Positions 28,049-38,052 of a stretch of 64,000 nt of DNA are shown piece after piece. The stretch spans positions 124,001-188,000 of the forward strand of contig JAUHWL010000002.1 of NCBI GenBank assembly GCA_030424545.1, in the 5' to 3' direction. The translations under genes were made by a program, and so were the position numbers. The stretch's first letter is position 1; every line of letters begins with the position of its first letter. The DNA is from Bacteroidia bacterium (GTDB taxonomy: Bacteria > Bacteroidota > Bacteroidia > Flavobacteriales > Schleiferiaceae). The notes under the pieces were generated by a model, which saw nothing but the letters and a program-made list of their open reading frames with translations, was not told the origin of the DNA and did no database searches.

Positions 28049-31000
28049 ATGATAGCTATTAAAGGATTTAAAATAAAAGAAAAGATTCTTGCCAAAAGAA
28101 ATCAATCTTTTTATTTAGCAAACCGCGATAGCGACAATAAAAATGTGTTTTTAAAGGTTGTAGAAAGTCAGGATTTTGATTCTACAGATATTATTGGGCT
28201 AAGACGCGAGTACAACATTTCTAAAAACTTAGTTCACCCAGGCATAGTAAATGGCTTGGGATTGATTGAATTTCATGGTGGTTCTGCCTTGGTGATGGAT
28301 GAATTTGAAGGTATGTCGCTTCAAAAAATGTTGGTAAACCAAAAAATTCCGTTCAGAGATTTTTTAATTATTGGCATACAACTTTGTGAAGCCTTAGGGT
28401 ATTTACACAGCCAAGGTATTATTCATAAAGACATAAAACCGTCTAACATTTTAATAAATCCTAAAGATTTATCAATAAAAATTATAGATTTTGGTATCGC
28501 CTCATTGATTCCGCAAGAGAATATTACCAATAACAATGCAACAGTTTTAGAAGGTACACTAACCTATATATCTCCAGAACAAACTGGGCGCATGAATCGG
28601 TCTTTAGATTATAGATCAGATTTGTATTCTTTAGGCATTACTTTTTATGAAATATTAACGGGTGTGCCACCATTTATTAGCGATGATCCGATGGAGCTCA
28701 TACACGCTCATTTAGCGGTTTTAGCCAAAACTCCAGAATCTTATAATCTAGAATTGCCAAAGGTTATTTCGCCAATTATTTTAAAACTACTAGAAAAATC
28801 TCCAGAAAACAGGTATAAAAGTATTACGGGTTTAAAGGCAGATTTAGAACGGTGTTTAACCGAGTTAGATAATAAAGGTGTAATTCCAAATTTTGAAATT
28901 GCTCAAAACGACATTTCGGATAAATTAAGTATTCCGCAAAAACTCTATGGAAGAGAAAAAGAGCTGGGTTCGCTATTAAACTCATTTACTAAAGCTAGTC
29001 AAGGCAATTCGCAAGTTGTGTTGGTTTCTGGTAGTCCTGGTATTGGTAAATCTGTACTTATAAAAGAAATGAGCAAACCTATTGTAGAAAACAAAGGGTT
29101 TTTTATTAGAGGCAAGTTTGATCAATTTAACAAAAATATACCGTATAGCGCCATTATTGAAGCTTTTAGAGAATTAATAAAAGTAATATTAGCCAACGAC
29201 CAACATGTTGTAAACGAGTGGAAACGCAGGATATTAAATCAGTTGGGCGATAATGGAAAACTAATAACAGATGTTTTACCAAGCCTAGAGTTACTAATTG
29301 GAGAGCAAAAAAGCGTAGCTGCATTGCCCGCGTCTGAGGCGTTAAACAGGTTTAATCTTGTTTTTCAAAATTTTGTTAAGTCTTTTTCTGGCGGGCCAAG
29401 TGCCTTGGTTTTGTTTTTAGATGATTTGCAATGGGCCGATGTGGCATCAATCCAATTGCTAAACTTTTTATTATCAGACAAAGAGAAAAAATATTTGATG
29501 GTTGTAGGTTCTTACCGAGATAATGAGGTACAATCCGGGCATCCCCTTTATCAAGCAATAGAGAATGCACAACATCAAGAAAATGTAAACCACATACACC
29601 TAAACCCGCTAAAAAACCAAGATTTAAAACAGTTATTGGCAGACACGTTTAGTTGTGCAATAGAAAATACCACAGAATTATGTGATTTAATTGACTCTAA
29701 AACAAAGCGGAATCCGTTTTTTATCTATGAATTTATTAAAACCTTGTACAAAAAAGAGCTCGTTTATTTTGATTACAACAAACGAAATTGGCAATGGAGC
29801 ATTGGTAAAATAGAGGAAAGCAATATTTCTGATAACGTAATCCAATTGGTTACAGAATTGCTTTTTGGGCTAGAAGAAAAAACGCACAAACTTTGTGCTT
29901 TGGCCTCTTGTATTGGTGGTACATTTGATTTGAAAACACTAGCGCTGGTTAACGAAAAATCGATTAAAGAAACAGCTGAAGACCTTTGGCAAGCCGTAAA
30001 AGAAGGGGTAATTATACCCATAACAGAAAATTACAGGTCTATAAGTAACAGTAGTTTAATAGCAGAAAAAACGACTTATAAATTTTTGCATGATCGTGTG
30101 CAACAAGCGGCATACGCTACTATCATAGATGAAAGAAAAAAGGAAATTCATTTAAAAATTGGTAGAATATTTTTGGCCAATAGAGCCGATAACGAGCACA
30201 TTAGAATCTTTGATATAGTTGGTCATTTTAATAATGGGATTAATTTAATTTCAGATCAAAAAGAAAAAGAGCAACTCATACATTTAAATATAGAAGCAGG
30301 GTTAAAAGCTAAAAAATCATCGGCCTTTGAGCCCGCTTTTAAATATTTTAATGTGGCTATGCAGCTTTTGCCTAAAACCCCTTGGCAAGCGTCTTACAAA
30401 CTCACACTTAGTATTTATAATGAAGCAGCAGAATTGGCTTACCTATCTGTAAAAACAAAAGAGTTTGAAGATTATACCGCTGAAATCTTGGCCCATTCCA
30501 AAACAGATTTAGATGCCTTAAATGCTTATTTGGTGCGTATTGCATACTATGGCTCGCAAGGAGATCATAAAAAATCGATAGAAAACGGATTTGAAATATT
30601 AGAAAAACTAGGTGTAAAAATCCCTAGAAATCCTAATAAGCTGAACATAGTTGTAGAACTAATAAAAACCAAAATTAGGCTACGAGGCAAAACAGCCGAA
30701 GATTTGTTTGCGTTGCCAAAAATGGAATCAGAGCAATACAAAGCCGCCATGTCTGTGCTTTCTATTGTAACGGGCCCGTCTTACATCGCCAACTCAAACC
30801 TATTTGTTTTAATCGTTTTTAAAATGATAGAGTTGAGTTATAAATATGGCAATAATCGGTATTCTAGCTTTGGATATGCAGTTTATGGAATTGTACTGGC
30901 CGGATTGATGGATTTGGCTGGAGTAAAAATGTTTGTAGAACTCTCGAAAAAACTGTTGCACAGTTATCCTAAAGATGAGCAGTTTAGTAAAGTTAATTAT

Positions 31001-33196
31001 TGCCTTTTATCGTTAGATTTTCTTTTTAGCCCAATGAAGAATTCGCAAAAACTAATGTTTAGCAATATTCAAAAAGGGTTTGATAGTGGCGATTTTCTTT
31101 ACGCCTCTTACTCGGTGGCTTACCACATGTTTTTAAAGGTGTATAGTAATTACCCATTGGTAAGACTAAATGCAGAATTAGAACCTCTATGCGAAAAACT
31201 TGATAGTTTAAACCAAACCGTTGGACTAGGGTGGACAAAATCGATGATGCAATTTGTAGATAACCTTACTAATAAACATGAAGTAAACACCACTTTAAAC
31301 GGTACTCATTTTGACGAAGAAGTCATGATGAAATTCATGGTAGAAAGCAAAAATGTATCTGGCATTACCTTGATGTATGTAGTAAATGGTATGAATAGTT
31401 TTGTTTTTGATAACTATAAAGAGGCGATAAAATTCTTTAATAAAGCAACACCTACAATAGATTCTTTGGTAGGAACACCAATGGTAAATGCTCATGCCTT
31501 CTATTTGGCAATGGCACATGTTGCAGTCTATAGAAAAGCTTCGTTTTTAGAAAAGCAGAAAACAAAATCCATCGTTAATAAAGGTATAAAGTCTTATAAA
31601 GTTTGGGCCAAATACTGTGCCGACAATAGCCATTCGCGATTGCACATACTTATAGCCGCAAAAGCCTATTTAAATCAAGAATATAAAAAGGCCAAAAAAC
31701 ATCTTAAAAAAGCGAGTGTTTATGCAGAAGAAAACAATTTAATTCAAGAAAATGCTATGGCCAAAGAGCTTTTGGCCAAACTAGCGCATGAATTAAATGA
31801 ACAAATTGCTTTTACAGAGTACATTGCAGAATCGCGCTTTTTGTATTTTAAATGGGGAGCTATTGCAAAAGTGAGGCAATTAGAAGAGAAATATAAACTG
31901 CAGAGAATAGTAGATAAAGAAACCGTAAAAGATAAGTTTGATAGAAATTTAAGCACCACATATTCTGCTGATTCATTAGACTTACAAACCATTATCAAAG
32001 CATCACAAGCGTTATCGTCAGAGGTTCAATTAGAAGAGCTTTTTAAGAAGATGATTAACATTGTGATGGAAAATGCGGGTGCCACAAAGTGCACGGTTCT
32101 ATTAAAACGAGATGGTACTTGGTATCAAGAGATATCAAAAGAAATATCTGGAGACGAAAACAATCTGAAAATTGATGTAATCTCCTTTGCAGAATCAAAT
32201 AGAAACAAGCTTGATTTACCGATAAGTGTAGCGAATTTTGTGATGCGCACAAAACAAAGCGTGGTTATAAAAAATGATGAAGACGCGAGCACTTATGCAA
32301 ATGACACTTACATCATTAATCATAAACCAAATTCTATTTTGTGTTTTCCTTTTAGCAGTAAGGGTGATGATTTTGGAATCATCTATTTAGAGAACAATCT
32401 TGCAAACGATGCTTTTTCTGAAGATAGAATTAGGCTGCTTTCTATTATTTCTGCACAAATGGCAATTTCTATTGAGAATGCTTTCCTGTATAAAAACTTG
32501 GAGCAAAAAGTAAAAGAAAGAACGACAGATTTGGTAGAAAAAAATAATGAGTTGGCCGTAGAAAAGAAAAAATCTGATACTCTTCTCTTAAATATTTTAC
32601 CTGTTGAAATAGCCAACGAATTAAAAGAAAAAGGAATAGCGAGTGCAAAAAAACATGCCAACGCAACGGTCTTGTTTGCTGATGTTAAAGGGTTTACAAC
32701 CATTGCAGAATCTTTAGAGCCTGAAGATTTAGTAGAATTGCTAGACCGCTATTTCAGTAGGTTTGATGAAATAATTGTTGCAAACAATTTGGAAAAAATA
32801 AAAACCATTGGAGATGCTTATATGGCTGTTGGAGGAGTTCCGGGAAACAATAAAGCAACGCCAAAAGATGTGGTAAGAGCAGGTAAGCAAATTTTAAGTG
32901 TAGCCAAAGAACTAGAAAATGAACTTTGCAAAGAAGGATTGCCTTATTTTCAAATAAGGATTGGTGTTCACACGGGGCCTGTTGTTTCTGGTATTGTAGG
33001 AAAGTCTAAGTTCCAGTTTGATATTTGGGGCGATTCTGTAAATGTTGCCGCAAGACTGGAACAAACTTCTGAGCCTGGAAAAATCAATATATCTAGGGCA
33101 ACCTTTAATGAAGTTAATGATGAGTTTGCATGTACACCTAGAGGAATGCTTCCTATTAGAAATAGAGGAGAAGTAGAAATGTACTTTGTTGAATAG
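28049..33196 (+). CDS. Ser/Thr kinase - ATPase - TPR-like - GAF - adenylate cyclase fusion
   Basis: 1715 residues. Kinase domain at 1-270: Lys36, catalytic HKDIKPSN with Asp128, DFG Asp147. AAA/STAND-type ATPase at about 295-700: P-loop GSPGIGKS at 328-335, Walker B LFLDDLQWAD. Helical repeat region at about 720-1290. GAF domain at about 1310-1475. A short coiled coil (KVKERTTDLVEKNNELAVEK) follows, then a class III cyclase at 1535-1715. Metal Asp residues are 1545 (FADVKGFT) and 1589 (TIGDAY). Lys1585 and Asp1658 (FDIWG) are adenine-selecting residues, so cAMP is predicted. Proteins with the same N-terminal half usually end in a histidine kinase. It lies divergent from the lipoxygenase operon. 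Confidence 0.92.
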   Translation: MIAIKGFKIKEKILAKRNQSFYLANRDSDNKNVFLKVVESQDFDSTDIIGLRREYNISKNLVHPGIVNGLGLIEFHGGSALVMDEFEGMSLQKMLVNQKIPFRDFLIIGIQLCEALGYLHSQGIIHKDIKPSNILINPKDLSIKIIDFGIASLIPQENITNNNATVLEGTLTYISPEQTGRMNRSLDYRSDLYSLGITFYEILTGVPPFISDDPMELIHAHLAVLAKTPESYNLELPKVISPIILKLLEKSPENRYKSITGLKADLERCLTELDNKGVIPNFEIAQNDISDKLSIPQKLYGREKELGSLLNSFTKASQGNSQVVLVSGSPGIGKSVLIKEMSKPIVENKGFFIRGKFDQFNKNIPYSAIIEAFRELIKVILANDQHVVNEWKRRILNQLGDNGKLITDVLPSLELLIGEQKSVAALPASEALNRFNLVFQNFVKSFSGGPSALVLFLDDLQWADVASIQLLNFLLSDKEKKYLMVVGSYRDNEVQSGHPLYQAIENAQHQENVNHIHLNPLKNQDLKQLLADTFSCAIENTTELCDLIDSKTKRNPFFIYEFIKTLYKKELVYFDYNKRNWQWSIGKIEESNISDNVIQLVTELLFGLEEKTHKLCALASCIGGTFDLKTLALVNEKSIKETAEDLWQAVKEGVIIPITENYRSISNSSLIAEKTTYKFLHDRVQQAAYATIIDERKKEIHLKIGRIFLANRADNEHIRIFDIVGHFNNGINLISDQKEKEQLIHLNIEAGLKAKKSSAFEPAFKYFNVAMQLLPKTPWQASYKLTLSIYNEAAELAYLSVKTKEFEDYTAEILAHSKTDLDALNAYLVRIAYYGSQGDHKKSIENGFEILEKLGVKIPRNPNKLNIVVELIKTKIRLRGKTAEDLFALPKMESEQYKAAMSVLSIVTGPSYIANSNLFVLIVFKMIELSYKYGNNRYSSFGYAVYGIVLAGLMDLAGVKMFVELSKKLLHSYPKDEQFSKVNYCLLSLDFLFSPMKNSQKLMFSNIQKGFDSGDFLYASYSVAYHMFLKVYSNYPLVRLNAELEPLCEKLDSLNQTVGLGWTKSMMQFVDNLTNKHEVNTTLNGTHFDEEVMMKFMVESKNVSGITLMYVVNGMNSFVFDNYKEAIKFFNKATPTIDSLVGTPMVNAHAFYLAMAHVAVYRKASFLEKQKTKSIVNKGIKSYKVWAKYCADNSHSRLHILIAAKAYLNQEYKKAKKHLKKASVYAEENNLIQENAMAKELLAKLAHELNEQIAFTEYIAESRFLYFKWGAIAKVRQLEEKYKLQRIVDKETVKDKFDRNLSTTYSADSLDLQTIIKASQALSSEVQLEELFKKMINIVMENAGATKCTVLLKRDGTWYQEISKEISGDENNLKIDVISFAESNRNKLDLPISVANFVMRTKQSVVIKNDEDASTYANDTYIINHKPNSILCFPFSSKGDDFGIIYLENNLANDAFSEDRIRLLSIISAQMAISIENAFLYKNLEQKVKERTTDLVEKNNELAVEKKKSDTLLLNILPVEIANELKEKGIASAKKHANATVLFADVKGFTTIAESLEPEDLVELLDRYFSRFDEIIVANNLEKIKTIGDAYMAVGGVPGNNKATPKDVVRAGKQILSVAKELENELCKEGLPYFQIRIGVHTGPVVSGIVGKSKFQFDIWGDSVNVAARLEQTSEPGKINISRATFNEVNDEFACTPRGMLPIRNRGEVEMYFVE

Positions 33197-33237
33197 CTTT
33201 TATAATATTTTCTTTTAAATGATTATACAGTTAATAA

Positions 33238-33743
33238 TTTCATCGCACAGCCAATGCTTTTTCATTTTCTATAAATCCAAAAATTCGTTTAAATAAGCTG
33301 GACTCAAAAGGTGCTTTATGAGCAAAGTTTATGTTGGGTTCTACATGTTTTAATACGCAAAATGGTTATTATTTTAAATCTGATATGACGGTAAACGGCT
33401 ATTTTAAGGGTACAGCAGAAGAATATTTTGAGCGGAATGATTAGGCCTTTACTTGGGGTAATGGGTTAGAGTATAGATATAACTTTAATACCCGTTGGGC
33501 TGTTTTTGCCTGTGGCCAACTGGCCACTTTTAATTGGAAACCCAAAACGGTAGAACGCTATTCATATATATAGTTAATGGTGTAGAATTGGTGCAAATAT
33601 TGACGAATAGAGAACAACAAATTCTTTTCTTAGATTCGTTTCAAGATAATCCTGACGATCCATATTCGGCTCAACTACTGGCGGCTGAGAATTACAGGAA
33701 TTTTGTCCCGCAATTTTCGCTAGGCGTAATATATAGCCTGTAG
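33238..33743 (+). pseudogene. Decayed outer-membrane protein remnant
   Basis: One frame reads through a beta-barrel-like sequence (SINPKIRLNKLDSKGAL, MLGSTCFNTQNGYYFKS, NGLEYRYNFNTRWAVF) but is broken by TGA at 33319-33321 and TAG at 33442-33444. A frameshift follows in the ATATATA run at about 33563-33572. After the shift it continues as YIVNGVELVQIL to a barrel-like C-terminus, PQFSLGVIYSL. No intact N-terminus or signal peptide is present upstream, only stops. The open frame starting at 33534 is therefore the tail of this pseudogene and not a gene. The family is not recognised. Confidence 0.75.
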
Positions 33744-33754
33744 ATTATTAAAAT

Positions 33755-33790
33755 AAAACGGTCTTCCATATATTTAGGAGACCGTTTTTT
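33755..33790. terminator. Bidirectional terminator between pseudogene and EF-G paralog
   Basis: Stem AAAACGGTCT / AGACCGTTTT, extended by CC/GG, followed by TTTTTT on the plus strand. It lies between the converging pseudogene and the EF-G-like gene. Confidence 0.75.
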
Positions 33791-33791
33791 G

Positions 33792-35918
33792 TTAAGCTTC
33801 AACAGCTCTTGTTGCGTCACTTTTTATCAATTCGGCTTGCACGTTGGCCGGCACTGGGGCATACTCAACAAGTTTAGAGGTAAAATTAGCTCTACTTTGG
33901 GTTAAACTTCTTAGGGTTGTGGAGTAACCATAAAGCTCGGCTAGTGGTGTTTTTGCTTTAATCTTGGTGTACTTTCCTGCAGTTTCCAATCCCATAATCA
34001 AAGATCTACGGCTTTGTAAATCGGTCATCACATCACCCAATAAATCTTCAGGAACTTTTATTTCTAATTCATGTATAGGCTCCATTAATTTGGGGCTGGC
34101 ATTTAAAAATGCAGCTTTAAATGCATGAGCTCCTGCAATTTTAAAGCTAATATCATTGCTGTCTACCGAGTGCATTTTTCCATCATAAACCATGACACGA
34201 ATGTCTCTCACGTAGCTGCCTGTTATAGGTCCATTTTCCATCACTTCCATAATACCTTTGCTTATACTAGGCAAATAGCGCTGGTCTATTACTCCACCAA
34301 CAATGCAATTGTAAAAAACAAGTTTTCCGCCCCAGGGTAGGTTTATTTCTTCTTTTCCTCTTAAATTAAAACCTACAGGTTCATCCATGCCTTCAATCCA
34401 AGGTTCTATTTTTAAGTGCACTTCTCCATATTGCCCAGATCCACCACTTTGTTTTTTATGTCTATAGCTACTTGTGGCTGATCTTTGAATGGTTTCTCTA
34501 TATGTAATTTTTGGTTTTTCAAAGGTTACGTCTAAACCATATATTTTGTGTATTGCAAATTCAATGGTGGCAAGATGTAATTCTCCTTGGCAACTTAATA
34601 TCTGTTGGCTAAGTTCTCTATTAAATTCAATTTTAATAGTTGGATCTTGGCTCTGTAGTTTTCGCAACACATCAATTATTTTTTCTTCGTCTCTTTTGTT
34701 GTGCGTTACTACACTCTTGCTTATCCTAGGTTTGGGAAATTGTATTGGGTTTATGGTGATTTTTTTACCGATTTTATGCAGAGTATCATTGGTTTCGGTA
34801 TGTTTTAATTTTAAGGTGGCACCAATATCTCCACTGGTTAATTTGGCAACTGGGTGGCGTGTAGAGCCATCCATAATAAACAATTGATTGAGTGTTTCTT
34901 CTTCGCCATTTCTGCTATTGGCAAGTTTATCACCTTGTTTTACTTCGCCACTTTTTACTTTAAAAAAAGATACTTGGCCAATATTTGCCTCATGTAATGT
35001 TTTAAAAATAAACAATGAAGTAGGCTCATTGGGTTTGCAATGCAGCGTTTCGCCTTCTTTGGTTTGTTCGGGTTCTAACTCAGAAGCTGCTGGTGCAACA
35101 TTATCTATAAAACCCATTAATCTGCCGCTGCCCATATCTTTAAGTGCCGAAGTGCAAAAAACAGGAAAGAGTTCATGATGCAACATTCCTTTCTTAATAC
35201 CTAACCGCATTTCATCTTCGTTTAATGTTCCTTTATCAAAGAAAAGTTCCATCAATGCTTCGTCATTTTCGGCCGCTTTTTCTATTAGTTCATTGTGTAA
35301 ACTTTGTGCATATTCTTTTTGGTCTTCCGGAATAGGAAATTTTTCTGGTTTTCCGCCTTCTGCTCCAAATTTGTACAGCTTCATTTTTAAAATATCGATG
35401 ATGCATTGGGCTCCATCAATCATTATTGGGTATTGCATAAGCACAACGTTGTTCCCAAAATGTTCTGTTAATGAATTTATACTTTCATCAAAATGAGCGT
35501 TAGAATGGTCTATTTGGTTTAAAACAAATAAGGTGGGTTTTCTAAATTTATCTATGTATTCCCAAAGAATTTCCGTTCCAACTTCCACGCCATGTTGCAC
35601 GTTAACCACCATGGCTATGGTATCGGCTACGCGCATGGTACTGGCAATTTCTCCAATAAAATCGTCTAACCCAGGGGTATCAATAATATTGATTTTATAG
35701 TTTCGCCATTCTGTGTGCAGCGGAGTTGCAAACACGCTCATTTCTCTTTCATGTTCTATTTCATGAAAGTCTGAAACCGTGTTTTTATTTTCTACGGTGC
35801 CACGCCTATTAATTAAACCAGCTTCAAAAAGCATGGTTTCTGCAAGTGTTGTTTTTCCGCTTTTGTGAGCGCCAACTAGGGCTACATTTTTAATGTGCTT
35901 ATCATCATATATATCCAT
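33792..35918 (-). CDS. EF-G paralog (EF-G2-like) without the catalytic switch II His
   Basis: 708 residues from the ATG at 35918; the ATG at 35954 adds an unlikely 12 residues. EF-G architecture: G domain with P-loop GAHKSGKT (16-23), switch II DTPGLDDF (80-87), LNQID in place of NKxD, and CTSALKDMG. Domains II to V follow, with TYRETIQRSA, HKKQSGGSGQYG and the C-terminal VPEDLLGDVMTDLQSRRS typical of EF-G. Canonical EF-G has DTPGH; here Leu84 replaces the GTP-hydrolysing His. Switch I is EREMSV, where EF-G has RGITI. A Bacteroides EF-G2 that translocates without GTP hydrolysis has been described, and this could be a relative. The role is inferred. Confidence 0.9.
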   Translation of the reverse strand: MDIYDDKHIKNVALVGAHKSGKTTLAETMLFEAGLINRRGTVENKNTVSDFHEIEHEREMSVFATPLHTEWRNYKINIIDTPGLDDFIGEIASTMRVADTIAMVVNVQHGVEVGTEILWEYIDKFRKPTLFVLNQIDHSNAHFDESINSLTEHFGNNVVLMQYPIMIDGAQCIIDILKMKLYKFGAEGGKPEKFPIPEDQKEYAQSLHNELIEKAAENDEALMELFFDKGTLNEDEMRLGIKKGMLHHELFPVFCTSALKDMGSGRLMGFIDNVAPAASELEPEQTKEGETLHCKPNEPTSLFIFKTLHEANIGQVSFFKVKSGEVKQGDKLANSRNGEEETLNQLFIMDGSTRHPVAKLTSGDIGATLKLKHTETNDTLHKIGKKITINPIQFPKPRISKSVVTHNKRDEEKIIDVLRKLQSQDPTIKIEFNRELSQQILSCQGELHLATIEFAIHKIYGLDVTFEKPKITYRETIQRSATSSYRHKKQSGGSGQYGEVHLKIEPWIEGMDEPVGFNLRGKEEINLPWGGKLVFYNCIVGGVIDQRYLPSISKGIMEVMENGPITGSYVRDIRVMVYDGKMHSVDSNDISFKIAGAHAFKAAFLNASPKLMEPIHELEIKVPEDLLGDVMTDLQSRRSLIMGLETAGKYTKIKAKTPLAELYGYSTTLRSLTQSRANFTSKLVEYAPVPANVQAELIKSDATRAVEA

Positions 35919-36117
35919 AGTAATAGATTTTAAAAAAGGAAACAAAAGATACAATTAATATCATTGAATTTTCCTCTAAGTTAAAACCTGTTTATCCTTA
36001 TTGGTATGATGATTGTCAGGGCTCTAGAAGTTTGCGTTTAGCTAATGACAAACGGCATAAAAGCAGTTAACAACTTACACTTAGCGCAATTGGCAGTCTG
36101 TAATAAAGAGCGGAGCT

Positions 36118-37926
36118 TTACGCCAAAACCTGAATAGAATCAATCTTGGCACGTTGCACATTCAACCTAAACTCACATTTTTCTAGATCAAATAGTATCT
36201 TCTCTTTTTGGTGGATGATGGAGCTTTTTACCTCGCTAAAAAGAGTTTTGTAATAAAGAATTCCTTCGTTGAGATTATGTGCAAAACTGGCAAAGTATTT
36301 TTCTTGTTTGGCATTCATTTCGTCTTTGGCTTCATCAAATTTATCAGCCAAATAATCTAAATACACTTGAATTTCTTTCACAAACATATTTGGGCGGTCT
36401 GTGCGTGATACCACATTTGCACGCCCATAAATATGGTCAATCATCTCGCGAAGTTTTAACACTTTATCAAAATACGCCATGTTTGGGCCGGGGCAAACAG
36501 AAACGCCAGTACCTTCAACTTTGGTGTCTAAATTATTTACCAATAGTGCTGATGTGCCCAGCCCTACACAAGTGCAAGATTTAACTACAATTTTGTTGTA
36601 CCGCTTTTTATAGGCCTCTGCGCTAAGTTCTTCGCTGGCCAATTCTTTAATTTTTAAATGCTGGTACTCACGACTGGCCGTGCAAACGCCAGTTTCTTTG
36701 TACTCTTTGTTTAGTGCTACAAAACGTTTTGGGCATGCACTACCTGGTCGTCCTTTTTCAATATTTTTTTGCTTTTCTTCTTCTTTGGTATTGCCGCGTA
36801 AACTATTAAATGGTACACCAAGTGGAGAAATATCGCTCAAATACAAATCTTTTTCTTTTGCAATCTCTAAAAGTTCAAGTGTTTTTTTGTCAACACTTGT
36901 TGCTTCTGGAACCAATAAAAAAGGTGTTCCCCAACCTACAGAATCAACTTGGTAATGGTCTAGCAAAAACTCATGTTCTAAGGCTGTACCAACACCGCCT
37001 TGCGCAGAAATTTTTAAAGCTAGTTTTTCTGCAGGAATTGCTTTTCCTTTTTGTTCTAAAATGGGAAGTAAAATGTTGTGCAATTCGTCAATTAATTCTT
37101 GGCGTTTGTCTCTAAACTCAGCCAAGATTGGCCCCATTAAAAAACCTTCTGTGGCAAAGGCATGTCCGCCACAATTTAAACCAGATTCTATGCGGTATTC
37201 AGAAATCCAGATGCCTTTTTTGGCCAAGAATTTTCCTTGAATTAATGCCGAGCGATAATCGCTTACTTTTAAAATAATTTTCTTTTTTATTTCTCCGTTT
37301 TCGTTCGGAAAGAAATCTTCAAACTTCTCAATATAGCTGTATAGTCGAGGGTTCATTCCTGCAGAAAGTACCAAGCTAGAGCTTAAATTGCTGTTTGCAT
37401 ATCCGCGCAACGCGGCATGCGCATCGTTGTATTCGGTTGGTAATTTTTCTTTTTTGCGGTAATTGTCCTTGTCAACTTTGGTCATGATGTTTACATCAAT
37501 ACTGCCCATCGTCAACTTATCTTTTAGCCACACGCGCACTTCATCAGCGTTAAAATGTTTGGCGGTTAGTGCGTAAAATTCTTTTTTAAGGCTGAGGTTG
37601 TCAGGAAGAAAATGAAAGAAATCTTTCACCTCACCGATTTTTTCGTTGGTGGCCGATTTTAATTCTTCAAACTTTTTCTCGGCCAAAGACTGAATCATAT
37701 TAAGGTATTTCGTAATCCGTTCGGCCCTAAAATCTTCGTTTTTCTCGGTAATCTCTGTGTACGGCATGTTGAATTTTGCACAATACATTTTACGCATTTT
37801 CTCTACTAGGATGTCATCAACTAAAGAAATAACCGAGTCTATGCCAAAAGGAGCCACTTTTAGTGGTGTGTCTATGGTGAATCCGATGCCCATTACAGGG
37901 ATATGAAAACTATGTGCTGATGCCAT
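36118..37926 (-). CDS. Conserved Cys-rich protein, possible TIM-barrel oxidoreductase
   Basis: 602 residues, no signal peptide. Not recognised as a named family. The segment ISAQGGVGTALEHEFLLDHY followed by VDSVGWGTPFLLVPEAT looks like the phosphate-binding end of a TIM barrel (GGVGT) as in FMN enzymes such as nitronate monooxygenase-like proteins. Several Cys motifs follow: SACPKRF, GVCTAS, SCTCVGLG and SVCPGPN, plus GLNCGGHAF earlier. The number and grouping suggest a metal or Fe-S site. The first 160 residues are charged and helical, and the last 80 are coiled-coil-like. It lies upstream of the EF-G paralog with a 199-base gap. Function unknown. Confidence 0.6.
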   Translation of the reverse strand: MASAHSFHIPVMGIGFTIDTPLKVAPFGIDSVISLVDDILVEKMRKMYCAKFNMPYTEITEKNEDFRAERITKYLNMIQSLAEKKFEELKSATNEKIGEVKDFFHFLPDNLSLKKEFYALTAKHFNADEVRVWLKDKLTMGSIDVNIMTKVDKDNYRKKEKLPTEYNDAHAALRGYANSNLSSSLVLSAGMNPRLYSYIEKFEDFFPNENGEIKKKIILKVSDYRSALIQGKFLAKKGIWISEYRIESGLNCGGHAFATEGFLMGPILAEFRDKRQELIDELHNILLPILEQKGKAIPAEKLALKISAQGGVGTALEHEFLLDHYQVDSVGWGTPFLLVPEATSVDKKTLELLEIAKEKDLYLSDISPLGVPFNSLRGNTKEEEKQKNIEKGRPGSACPKRFVALNKEYKETGVCTASREYQHLKIKELASEELSAEAYKKRYNKIVVKSCTCVGLGTSALLVNNLDTKVEGTGVSVCPGPNMAYFDKVLKLREMIDHIYGRANVVSRTDRPNMFVKEIQVYLDYLADKFDEAKDEMNAKQEKYFASFAHNLNEGILYYKTLFSEVKSSIIHQKEKILFDLEKCEFRLNVQRAKIDSIQVLA

Positions 37927-38052
37927 GTGTGCGTACTTTTGTTTGTAATTAATACAGTTCTAACGCAGATGTCTGCGCAGAGCAATGCGCAAAGAAGAGG
38001 TGTTTATTTTACCCAAAACATGACGGAACGCATACCAAAAGCTGATGTTGGT

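Noticed and set aside
33534-33743. 69-codon frame as a separate small gene
   Set aside because: It is the out-of-frame tail of the outer-membrane pseudogene; it starts inside the coding sequence of the remnant and has no promoter or ribosome site.
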